Shown one piece after another: positions 55,484-64,000 of a stretch of 64,000 nucleotides of DNA. Origin of the DNA: Hippasteria phrygiana (Eukaryota > Echinodermata > Asteroidea > Valvatida > Goniasteridae); assembly GCA_037893225.1 (NCBI GenBank), contig JAZGUH010000451.1:3614001-3678000 (forward strand), given 5' to 3'. The stretch's first letter is position 1; each line of letters begins with the position of its first letter. A program made the translations under genes and the position numbers. Under the pieces are notes generated by a model that was not told where the DNA came from, did no database searches, and saw only the letters and a list, made by a program, of their open reading frames with translations.

Positions 55484-56141
55484 AGCAGATCATCTAATTG
55501 AGAGTCCAAAGGGTAGTAGACAGCAAACATGGCGATATCAGGCACACTTCTTGGTAATCGCGGATGGTGCAAGGAGATCCACTGTCCTTCAATTTCTGAT
55601 GGGACCTCAATGTCCATGGGTGTTGCTTGCAAGTGTTCCTTAACGTAGACCAAAACTCCTCCTCCAGTTTTTTTGGTCTACATTTGCTGAAGACATTGTA
55701 ACCACGCAGTGCATACTGCTCACTGGCTGTGTATGGAGTTATCCATGATTCAGTTATGACAGCAACGTCAATCCGTCCTTCCTGAAGAAATACGTCTAAT
55801 TCATCAATCTTATTTAAGACCGAAGAAGCGTTAGTAAGCATAAATCGAGGCAAAGTCGCAGATGACAAACAAGCCTGTGCAACGTTAGTGGATGCAACAT
55901 TCGCTCTGGGAAAGCGGCGAAGAACTTGGAGCTGCTCTTCACGTCGTTGACAATTGCGGTTTGACTGTGCCCTCATTCCAATGACCACCTGAATAGGGGA
56001 TGCAGCTATACATGTACTTGCGTTAGTTTCTGGTGATAATTTTGACCTTGCATTAACATTTGACACTCCATTGCCCCTTTTTTGGCTCCTGTATTTGAGG
56101 ATCCCGTTCAGTTTAATCTGCTTAGGTTGTCGTGGTTCCAA
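55484..56141 (-). pseudogene. LINE endonuclease N-terminal fragment
   Basis: Minus-strand frame: a Lys/Gln/Asn-rich lead, then LPRFMLTNASSVLNKIDEL, DVAVITESWI (the catalytic Glu region) and YALRGYNVFSKCRPKK. After a one-base frameshift at a GGAGGAGGAG stretch (about 55660) the frame continues VYVKEHLQATPMD and ISLHHPRLP, ending near 55484. The GGG loop normally reads GGGV-x-x-YV. Only the first third of an endonuclease is present. Its 5' part (56041-56141) lies inside the palindrome arm and recurs at 58430-58529. Confidence 0.8.
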
Positions 56142-56188
56142 CCGGTAAGAATATGAGCGCAGAACAATCAGCTGGTTTCTGGGCTTAT

Positions 56189-56527
56189 AATATGAATATA
56201 CCCGAATGCCTTTCGGTCTATGCGGTGCCCTTGCAACATTTCAAAGGTTGATACAGAGATGCATGGGTGACCTCATGTATCAACTCATTTTTGTTTACCT
56301 TGACGATGTGTGCATCTTCTCAAAGACCTTTGATAAACACTTGCATCATCTTGACACTGTTTTCTGTAGGTTAAAAGAACATAATCTGAAACTCAAACCC
56401 TCTTAATGTCATCTCTTCTGTAAACAGATCAACTATCTGGGTCATACTCTGTCAGAAGATGGCATTGCTACCAACACAGAGAAGGCTAAGGCAATCGTCG
56501 AATGGCCTGTGCCTCGCACGACTAAGT
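56189..56527 (+). pseudogene. Ty3/Gypsy reverse-transcriptase fragment, left arm
   Basis: Reads EYTRMPFGLCGALATFQRLI, FVYLDDVCIFS (YLDD catalytic box), LKEHNLKLKPS, TAA (codon normally Lys), CHLF, INYLGHTLSEDGI and AIVEWPVPRTT. It is cut by a small MITE at 56527-56530. Flanked on the left by LINE endonuclease on the other strand. About 110 residues of palm and thumb remain. Confidence 0.9.
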
Positions 56528-56537
56528 AGTCTTGGTT

Positions 56538-56643
56538 CCAAGACGTTACTGTCTGATACTTGTCATCAACAGAGGGCGCAATTTACAGGTTGTCACCAGC
56601 GGGCGAGCGCGCGATCAATCACGGAGTTACAGTAACGTCTTGG
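56538..56643. mobile_element. Small MITE with CCAAGACGTTACTG ends
   Basis: CCAAGACGTTACTG (56538-56551) faces its complement at 56630-56643. It interrupts the Gypsy fragment, and its mirror lies at about 57927-58032. The ends resemble the 47048-47230 MITE. Confidence 0.7.
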
Positions 56644-57132
56644 ATATTTCTACTTTTGAGGGCGGGACCCGACTATGGAAATCGTGGCTAAACATGCATC
56701 ATTCATATCACGTGACTGGTCTGACCTCCATGGTTAAGTTTGACCGATTGCCCCAATTATGCAAAATGCGCCTGCGGTCGACGGGACGTGTAATATAATA
56801 CCGTTTCAAAAAAAACGTGGATGTACTGTACTGCTGTGTACAAAAGCCACTTGTACATACAATGTACATGTACATGTATATGTACAATCATGGAGGTTGT
56901 GTTTTCTTCCTCCAGTCCATGGTACAATGTACATATCCACATATGAACACTGTGGATACATGTATAGTGTACGTATGTATAGGTACTTGAACTTCAAGTT
57001 TGAATAACTTGGAGTTTCTGATCTTTCTTGCTACGTCCCAGAATGAGATAATGACAATTTACCAGCAGGTGTGCACTTTAATCTGGGATGTTAATTAGCC
57101 AATGTGATAAATAAATGCAGAATAGTCAAATT
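56644..57132. other. Inner part of the left palindrome arm
   Basis: Unassigned; includes a TACATG/TGTACA-rich stretch at 56850-56890 whose length differs from the mirror (57676-57715). No gene recognised. Confidence 0.55.
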
Positions 57133-57430
57133 AGGAATGTAAGAATGTAATGTATTTAGTGGAGGAATTTTATATTGGGAGAAATATAAATAATTAAGAC
57201 AATGATGAATTTAAGCTCCACCTTGAAGACAAAGTGAGTAAAAACGTTTTTCAGTCAAAAGTTTACCAAAGACGTCCTTTAAATATATTGTGCATGCAAC
57301 TAACTGGACTGAAATATCCAATACAATACTGGGCCTGGCCATGGCTGGCTGCAAAAAACGGCACCACATGTTTGTACATGTAATTAAACAAGACTGGCAA
57401 AAATCAATCTTTGATAAAAAATAATTTTAA
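57133..57430. other. Spacer at the centre of the palindrome
   Basis: A 298-bp unpaired centre, AT-rich, no gene or repeat recognised. Confidence 0.8.
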
Positions 57431-58040
57431 AATTTGACTATTCTGCATTTATTTATCACATTGGCTAATTAACATCCCAGATTAAAGTGCACACCTGCAG
57501 GTAAATTGTCACTATCTCATTCTGGGACGTAGCAAGAAAGATCAGAAACTCCAAGTTATTCAAACTTGAAGTTCAAGTACCTATACATACGTACACTATA
57601 CATGTATCCACAGTGTTCATATGTGGATATGTACATTGTACCATGGACTGGAGGAAGAAAAACACAACCTCCATGATTGTACATATACATGTACATGTAC
57701 ATGTACATTGTATGTACAAGTGGCTTTTGTACACAGCAGCACAGTACATCCACGTTTTTTTTGAAACGGTATTATATTACACGTCCCGTCGACCGCAGGC
57801 GCATTTTGCATAATTGGGGCAATCGGTCAAACTTAACCATGGAGGTCAGACCAGTCACGTGATATGAATGATGCATGTTTAGCCACGATTTCCATAGTCG
57901 GGTCCCGCCCTCAAAAGTAGAAATATCCAAGACGTTACTGTAACTCCGTGATTGATCGCGCGCTCGCCCGCTGGTGACAACCTGTAAATTGCGCCCTCTG
58001 TTGATGACAAGTATCAGACAGTAACGTCTTGGAACCAAGA

Positions 58041-58385
58041 CTACTTAGTCGTGCGAGGCACAGGCCATTCGACGATTGCCTTAGCCTTCTCTGTGTTGGT
58101 AGCAATGCCATCTTCTGACAGAGTATGACCCAGATAGTTGATCTGTTTACAGAAGAGATGACATTAAGAGGGTTTGAGTTTCAGATTATGTTCTTTTAAC
58201 CTACAGAAAACAGTGTCAAGATGATGCAAGTGTTTATCAAAGGTCTTTGAGAAGATGCACACATCGTCAAGGTAAACAAAAATGAGTTGATACATGAGGT
58301 CACCCATGCATCTCTGTATCAACCTTTGAAATGTTGCAAGGGCACCGCATAGACCGAAAGGCATTCGGGTATATTCATATTATAA
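58041..58385 (-). pseudogene. Ty3/Gypsy reverse-transcriptase fragment, right arm
   Basis: Reverse-complement partner of 56189-56527 with the same TAA in the thumb, showing that the stop predates the inverted duplication. Confidence 0.9.
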
Positions 58386-58529
58386 GCCCAGAAACCAGCT
58401 GATTGTTCTGCGCTCATATTCTTACCGGTTGGAACCACGACAACCTAAGCAGATTAAACTGAACGGGATCCTCAAATACAGGAGCCAAAAAGGAGGCAAT
58501 GGTGTGTCAAATATTAATGCAAGGTCAAA

Positions 58530-58969
58530 CATGCAATAATGACAAATTGAAGACGGAATTTTGGAGGAAGGATAAAAGAGAAATTCGTTTATTTCATGTC
58601 AGAAACTTGACTGTTTGGTGTCGTTGGCTCTAGTCTTACCATGGTCGTCCTCATGGGCGTAAATCCCTGGGTAAATACCCCCCCCCCCCCCCCCGCCCCA
58701 CTTTCGGCCGGGGGCATGGCCCATAGAATCTCTCACCCCCCCCCCCCCCCAGATTTTCCTGTCTCATAAAAAAATAGGCGTATTTTGCGACACAATTTGC
58801 AAAACATAAATTCATGTGATAAATCATATGTATCGTAGGCTGCACGACCATGTTTACAGCTGCATATGTACATTATGGTGTACATTTTTGAAGACCGCCC
58901 TCCCAGTTTGTGATAATCCTTGCCCCAAATAATGCATCTAGGACTACCAATCCAATTACAAATGAAGGT
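58530..58969. other. Right-arm partner of 45651-46067
   Basis: C runs at about 58678-58694 and 58736-58750 differ in length from the left arm. No gene recognised. Confidence 0.6.
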
Positions 58970-59905
58970 TTTATAGACGATTTGAGAAGATTAAAGAAAA
59001 ACATACTTTTTCAATTTGTTTTCTAGCAACGGATTTCGAAATTGTATATTATATTTCAATAAAAAACTTTTATTTTGAGCATCTGCAACCCTCTGAATAA
59101 AAATAAAGTTTTGTATTGGTTGCTTTCGCGCCTCTAACGCATAGCAGATCCACCCTTGGTAACAATTATTGTCAGGCCGGACATAATTCGACATTTGTAA
59201 AGTAAATATAGGTTTTCCCGCACATTTTAAAACTGTTTTCATTCAAATTCCTAAACGGTTAACTTAAATTTTGTCTCAAAAATGCATGACCTTGCATATC
59301 CCGGCAACTGCGGACGACGAAATTTAATTGTCTTTCACGGAAAAATGTATGGCAAATGTATGAAATTGTTTGAACAAAGTGCGAACATGAGCGATCACGA
59401 CAAAAGACGAAATTAAACATGGGATATGCAAGGTCAGGACTTTTTTAGACGAAATTGAAGCTAACCGTTTTGGAATTTGAATGAAATTTTTTTTTAAATG
59501 TGCGGGAAAACCAATATTATTTTGATAACTGAACTTGAGGATTTCTTTCCGTTCAATGTCTCATTAAAAAATAATATGAATATTTAAAATAAAAAAATGA
59601 AAACATCTCAGAGTGAAACATCTTCAAACAGCACGGACAGTATAATCTTAAACATAAAATATCTACCATTATACTTACTTGTGCAAGAAAATGAAGGATT
59701 TGCGACAGACTCGTACCATCCACCATATCGAAATACCAGCAGTTAGGACTAATACTCCTGCGTTAAGGTTGCAGACATAATGGGCCTGTGGACACAATGG
59801 GGCGGACATAATGGGCCTGCGGACACAATGGGGCGGACATAATGGGCCTGCGGACATAATGGGGCAGACATAATGGGCCTGCGGACATAATGGGGCAGAC
59901 ATAAT
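58970..59905 (-). repeat. Minisatellite-bearing repeat family, copy 3 (mirror of copy 2)
   Basis: Contains the flank, foldback (59245-59480) and a shortened minisatellite (59770-59905). Relative to the left arm about 1.08 kb is absent, with the join inside a monomer (TGGGGCAGACATAATGTGG). Confidence 0.85.
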
Positions 59906-61129
59906 GTGGAAAATGTCCAATATTTGTAATAGAAATTGCCAACCTCTGGGTAAATCATATTTGCCCAACGTTTTTACAAAGTGTACGTGCTAGAATCGTG
60001 GCTGCAGTTGAGACCTGAAGAGGACAGAGAGACGTAATCAGGAATGCGGTCAGAGCAATGAGAACCAGGGCAGAAGTTTGCGTTGAAAGAAATGGGGGGG
60101 GGGGGGTGTTGAAGGACACTGGGTTAGGTTGGGACAGAGATAAGCCTCCAACTGTTTAATCATTGAAGAAATGATTTTGGTCTTTACGTACTGGTATTTG
60201 TTCTTATTTTTAGACATGCTGAACACTGTGCAAATAGAACTGTGGTGCGTCTGGTACAAAGCCATTTTTGACATGGTCTGTTGCACAGCTTTGTGCTCAG
60301 TCATCCGTGACGGTAGCATAGATTTCTTGGTGTCATAAAAAAGAGGACATCATTAAGTAATAGATAGTGGTTACCATTTTAAACAAAATTGAGCAGTATC
60401 TGAGAAATAAACAGATTAATCTCGGTTTCCTTTTTTTTAGGACACCCTGAATAACGGACCCTTTCATGCTCGCTCATCAGTGTATTTCTGGTGTTCAGTG
60501 TCGCCGGTAGTGCGGATACTCTGGGGTATTTTTTACCACACATCGCCTCTGGACCACCGTTCGTGGCTAGACAGTTTTGCCAACATGGCAGATGAGGTTG
60601 AAATTCATGTAGATCCGTCGGATAGCGAGTGCTTATTCACACAACTAGAAAAAGACCTATCTGCTCTCACGCAACAAGCTCCAGCCAGCGTTGTACTCAC
60701 TCCGTCTAAAAGGCAAACCAAACCCAAAACACTAATTCTTCTGCAATGCAAAGCGTTCCTCGCCACGGCGCTAGTACTGCGACAACTGCTGATCAAACTG
60801 ACTTGCGCGTAAGCGTGGCAAACTTGCAGAAAACGGTCGCTTCACTCACTGATGCTATTGCGCGAACCACACCCGCTTCGCGCGATGATGCATGTTTTGA
60901 AGCCATATACGACGAGACCTTAAAAGGCAATTTCGTACCCGAGCAGTGATATCGTGCCCGAAAGGGGCGACAGTCTTTGTGAAGGCGACATAGACAGCAT
61001 TTTGCATGTTCAAGAGGAGCAAGTAAACGATGGTTTGCTTTCTGAAATCGCGAGCCTCGTTGAGGGCGACGATAAAATTGGGCCAGCGATTACCGAAAAG
61101 CTCGCTGAAACCATTAATGCATTGGCTAG

Positions 61130-61510
61130 AGGCAAGATCGGGTGGCAAGATCGGGTGGCAAGTTGGGTGGCAAGTTGGGTGGCAAGTTGGGTGGCAAGTT
61201 GGGTGGCAAGTTGGGTGGCAAGTTGGGTGGCAAGTTGGGTGGCAAGTTGGGTGGCAAGTTGGGTGGCAAGTTGGGTGGCAAGTTGGGTGGCAAGTTGGGT
61301 GGCAAGTTGGGTGGCAAGTTGGGGTGGCAAGATCGGGTGGCAAGTTGGGTGGCAAGTTGGGTGGCAAGTTGGGTGGCAAGTTGGGTGGCAAGTTGGGTGG
61401 CAAGTTGGGTGGCAAGTTGGGTGGCAAGTTGGGTGGCAAGTTGGGTGGCAAGTTGGGTGGCACAAGTTGGGTGCCAAGTTGGGTGCCAAGTTGGGTGGCA
61501 AGTTGGGTGG
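61130..61510. repeat. 12-bp minisatellite, about 30 units
   Basis: CAAGTTGGGTGG repeats head to tail with few variants (AAGATCGGG, and GTGCC for GTGGC near the right end). Twelve is a multiple of three, so every frame stays open and reads KLGG, SWVA or QVGW repeats (minus strand NLPP, CHPT or ATQL). These frames are not genes. It lies only in the right arm, directly before a SINE. Confidence 0.93.
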
Positions 61511-61838
61511 CATGGGTGGCTTTTGCGTAAAGCGTTCGCCTCTCACCAATGTGGCCCTGGTTCGATTCCCGGCTCGGACCATATGTGAGTAGCGTTGTGC
61601 GTTGGTTCTCTCCTGTGCTACGAGGGTTTTTCTCCGGGTTCTCCGGCTTTCCTCCCTCCGAAAAAATCAAACACTTTCGATCTCTGGCTGTGCTCCGTGG
61701 TCACATGTGGGTCGATGTGGGCCGGCTGCCAGAGGCGCCTTTACGTGCCAGCGGCTCGACCACGTTGTAGCCGCGTCCTTCGCAATTCAGCATCCCAGCT
61801 GCGAGTAAGGATGATTAGCCTCCCAAATTATTATTATT
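61511..61838 (+). mobile_element. tRNA-derived SINE
   Basis: The head contains a tRNA-like 3' half: anticodon-arm-like GCGTTCGCCTCTCACCAA, B box GGTTCGATTCC and acceptor-like CCCGGCTCGGACCA; the 5' half with the A box is degenerate. The body has CTCCGGGTTCTCCGGCTTTC, a phrase I associate with a conserved SINE core of marine animals, and the tail is ATT repeats (61828-61840). RNA polymerase III would transcribe intact relatives. The minisatellite abuts its 5' end. Confidence 0.75.
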
Positions 61839-62042
61839 GACGACCTGGTACAGGCATGTAAGGCTATACAGGAGACGAACAACTTGAGTTGGAGAGTTCA
61901 TGGTTTTGACACTGCTAGTGCAAACCGTGGTCGCAGACGTGGCTTCAATCGTGGCACATGTTATCCCCGGGATGTGGTCAGGAGGGCCATTACAAAGGGC
62001 CCCCAAATTTGGCCTAGCCCAGCTGGTGAGTTAACCCGATGA

Positions 62043-62074
62043 AACCTACTGGAAAATGTTCGGCATAGTCCCAG
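62043..62074. other. Short arm sequence between gag-like ORF and inverted-repeat element
   Basis: Mirrors 42263-42295; nothing recognised. Confidence 0.5.
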
Positions 62075-62317
62075 GTATCATGAATGGCCACTGCCAGACA
62101 TTTTCAGTTTTGGAGTGTGCTCGCCAGACGAAAAAAAACCTGTACAGGAGGGGGCGTGGCCGTAACCTCCTCCCGTTCCTTTTCGCTGATACAGTTGCAA
62201 CGCGGCGACAGAGAAAAATGTGAAACCAGTTTCTATAGATGCCTTGACACTTGTAGAAAATAAAAATGTAACTTAAGAGTCATTTAAGATCAGCAGGGGC
62301 GGATCCAGGAATTTTTG

Positions 62318-62350
<33 letters not shown>

Positions 62351-62830
62351 TTTAACCTCTTTGTTTTGTTCTTATCCATAGGCAAAATAAGACCTGTATT
62401 TGCAAGGCCTCAAGAGCGGCGCGAATAGTGCGGAGGGGGCGTGGCCGCCACCCCTTCCAAATACATTTTCGCTTATATCGTCGCAATACATTCTTTTAAT
62501 CCTATCAAATTTTCCTTGCATATTTGCCGATGCCTTGTGGCTATTTTATACACATTAAAAAACTTAAACACGCTATTCTCATCAAATATCTATTTCCCGA
62601 AACAAGTAGGCTATTGACCATGTTCGATATGTACAGTACTAACAATAATTATATTATATGTGATGGGGCCGAAGCTTAGTTTTTCAAAAAAGTACAGCTA
62701 ATAGAAACTTACAAAAACAGTTTTTTACATCCATTTCCCTTGTTCTTTATGCTGTGAAATACACTTGGACACAAGATTCTTACATTCTTACATTACAACA
62801 CTTGTTATTTTCACCCTTTTATGGGCGTAG
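62075..62830. mobile_element. Inverted-repeat element, mirror of copy 2
   Basis: Right-arm partner of 41510-42262; its G run (62320-62349) is longer than the left-arm counterpart. Confidence 0.75.
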
Positions 62831-63145
62831 CCTAAATATGTCAGACAGGATGTGAATAAAGCACTTCAAGCAAGGAAATTTTGAGATTTTGCTGGCAAAA
62901 CACCAATTCTGCATTGTTAACTATGTTAATTGTGATTTCTTTTTAACAGATTGTGTAAATCAATACAATAAGCTGGCCTAACGTCTTGAACTTAGGCACG
63001 TTTTTCCTTAAAGGCAAATAACAGTGTGAAACTCCCGTGTGTATACAGTGTTCATATAAAAAAACGAACAATGGATGTACATTGTAAGTTGGCAGGTGTA
63101 TATTCGTGTGAGTACACACAGTCGTACTTTCCCAATACTTCCAAA
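62831..63145. other. Arm sequence, mirror of 41214-41509
   Basis: No gene recognised; AT-rich. Confidence 0.55.
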
Positions 63146-63539
63146 CAGTGGCGCATCCAGGATTTGACTTTGGAGGGGATGTGGTGGGTGGGGGGGGGGG
63201 GGGGGGGGGGGGGTGTGGGGGGGGGCGTAGGGGTGGGGTCACCAATTTTTGAAATTTTATTTGTAAGAATGTTGACATTTTTCAACAAATGTTGCCCCAT
63301 ATTTTTTGCCCCCGGAAAATAATTTTGAAAAGGGGGGGGGGGGGGGTGTATGGACTCTTTTGACGTTGGTGGCGCCATTTAGACCCCCATAGCCACATAC
63401 ATATCACCACGGTCAATTCCTATGACTAAAAAAAAACAATAATAATAATAATAATAATAAACAAATAAACATTGACAACCTCTGGGCGGGGGGGGGGGGG
63501 GGGGGCTTGTATTTGAGCCCCCCCTTGGGTGCGCCACTG
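63146..63539 (-). mobile_element. Mirror copy of the hAT-like MITE
   Basis: Reverse-complement partner of 40826-41213 in the right palindrome arm, with different lengths of the G runs and the same flanking 8-mers. Confidence 0.7.
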
Positions 63540-64000
63540 CTTCCGAGGACAACGCGTTGTGTTCTTTATTGTCCCTTTAATGTAACCCAACCCCATAGCT
63601 GAGCACGTATTTTTACTTCCAAGGACCGATTTCAACAAAAGACTTGACTTGCGAGGACTTAAAGGTTTCTTTGTATTTTCTTTCTCCTCTTGTCCTCGGA
63701 AGTATATACAGAACCTGTACACAATGTGTATATAATACTATATTTATAAAATGAAGGGCAAAACTCAAAATTGCATTTACATGAATAACGTGCGGGGCAT
63801 ATAAAAGAGAGATTAGGCTAAGGACTATAGAGGAGAGACAGACAGGTGAACATCAAATGGAGGGAAATGACCCGCAAGGAACAAAAGAGTTTTGTTTGGG
63901 CGAGGATGAAAGAGATGGGTGGGAGATAAGGATGGCGGACAAAAAGTGGCCAGAAGTAGGATTAATAGAGTACCGAAGTCTGACGTCAGTTGGCGCGACA
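63540..64000. other. Right-arm edge, mirror of 40365-40825
   Basis: Contains the inverted pair CTTCCGAGGACAA / TTGTCCTCGGAAG about 165 bp apart (63540 and 63690 regions), a possible small MITE. Pairing continues to the window edge. No gene recognised. Confidence 0.55.

Larger units (their letters stand above)
40365..57132 (+). repeat. Left arm of a giant inverted duplication
   Basis: The last bases of the window (64000 downward) are the reverse complement of 40365 onward. Following the pairing inward, 40365-46067 matches 64000-58530, then the partner jumps and 56041-57132 matches 58529-57431. The arms therefore belong to one palindrome; the stretch 46068-56040 is present only here. The match starts at the window edge, so the true arm may extend left of 40365. 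Arms agree nearly base for base by eye except for indels. Confidence 0.9.
60585..62042 (+). pseudogene. Gag-like ORF, right-arm copy, split by minisatellite and SINE
   Basis: Same start as the left copy. The frame breaks near 60755 and continues as SVANLQKTVASLTDAIART, breaks again near 60945, then GDIDSILHVQEEQVNDGLL, EGDDKIGPAITEKLAETINA to about 61130. A 12-bp minisatellite and a SINE follow, and the C-terminus resumes at about 61839 (LVQACKAIQETNNLS, ANRGRRRGFNRG) to TGA at 62042. Family assignment (DIRS/Ngaro-like gag) is inference. Confidence 0.5.
57431..64000 (-). repeat. Right arm of the giant inverted duplication
   Basis: Reverse-complement partner of the left arm. It lacks 46068-56040 (9,973 bp) at junction 58529/58530 and about 1.08 kb corresponding to 43651-44727, and has 803 bp (61045-61847) that the left arm lacks. 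It runs off the window edge. Confidence 0.9.

Noticed and set aside
61511..61600. A functional tRNA gene
   Set aside because: Only the 3' half of a tRNA is recognisable and the A box is broken; it is the head of a SINE.
60855..61670. Long overlapping frames on both strands with four-residue repeats
   Set aside because: Translation of the 12-bp minisatellite, open in all six frames because the period is a multiple of three.

Overview
The window is metazoan nuclear DNA, almost wholly repeats and mobile-element remains. Evidence: spliced-type exons with GTAAGT donors, non-LTR retrotransposons with endonuclease plus reverse transcriptase, Ty3/Gypsy elements (one primed by tRNA-Ser), THAP zinc fingers, TTAA-targeting DNA transposons, a tRNA-derived SINE, satellites and many long G/C homopolymers. 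The mix fits a marine invertebrate (echinoderm, hemichordate, cephalochordate or cnidarian type); I cannot name the species. Nothing looks bacterial or viral-episomal.

Layout. 1-3383: AT-rich DNA, a repeat family carrying a 31-bp minisatellite (copy 1 of 3) and a dead LINE reverse-transcriptase fragment. 3384-5154: a TTAA-flanked inverted-repeat transposon carrying a THAP exon, sharing its right TTAA with a piggyBac-like MITE (5151-5635). 5636-11140: a 193-bp tandem array split by a decayed Ty3/Gypsy element (6251-10914) with LTRs, tRNA-Ser(GCU) primer site, gag, pol and polypurine tract. 11141-16690: the 3' half of a second, minus-strand Gypsy element (integrase, a C2H2 zinc-finger ORF, an unknown ORF, polypurine tract, LTR with TATA box), invaded by two inverted 945/946-bp TTAA elements, each with a THAP exon. 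17150-17885: a decayed Tc1-like element. 18409-18504: the only host-like coding exon, a signal-peptide exon on the minus strand with a CCAAT/CRE promoter.

19140-35510 is a 16-kb satellite whose units (about 150, 400 and 605 bp) are built round paired TGACGTCA palindromes, the consensus CREB/ATF site. 35511-40364 holds a 601-bp TTAA MITE and inverted repeats. From 40365 to the right edge the DNA is one giant inverted duplication centred near 57,281: left arm 40365-57132, right arm 57431-64000 and beyond, the right arm lacking 46068-56040. Inside are hAT-like and palindromic MITEs, a 3.2-kb TTAA element, two head-to-head LINEs (one with an intact 977-residue ORF2), a gag-like ORF, a SINE and two minisatellites.

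The genes form no pathway; the window is a nested record of insertions. The most interesting signals are: THAP exons kept, with the same phase-0 splice donor, inside three TTAA elements that have no visible catalytic domain; the CRE-studded higher-order satellite; the giant palindrome; and a zinc-finger ORF between pol and the LTR of a Gypsy element.
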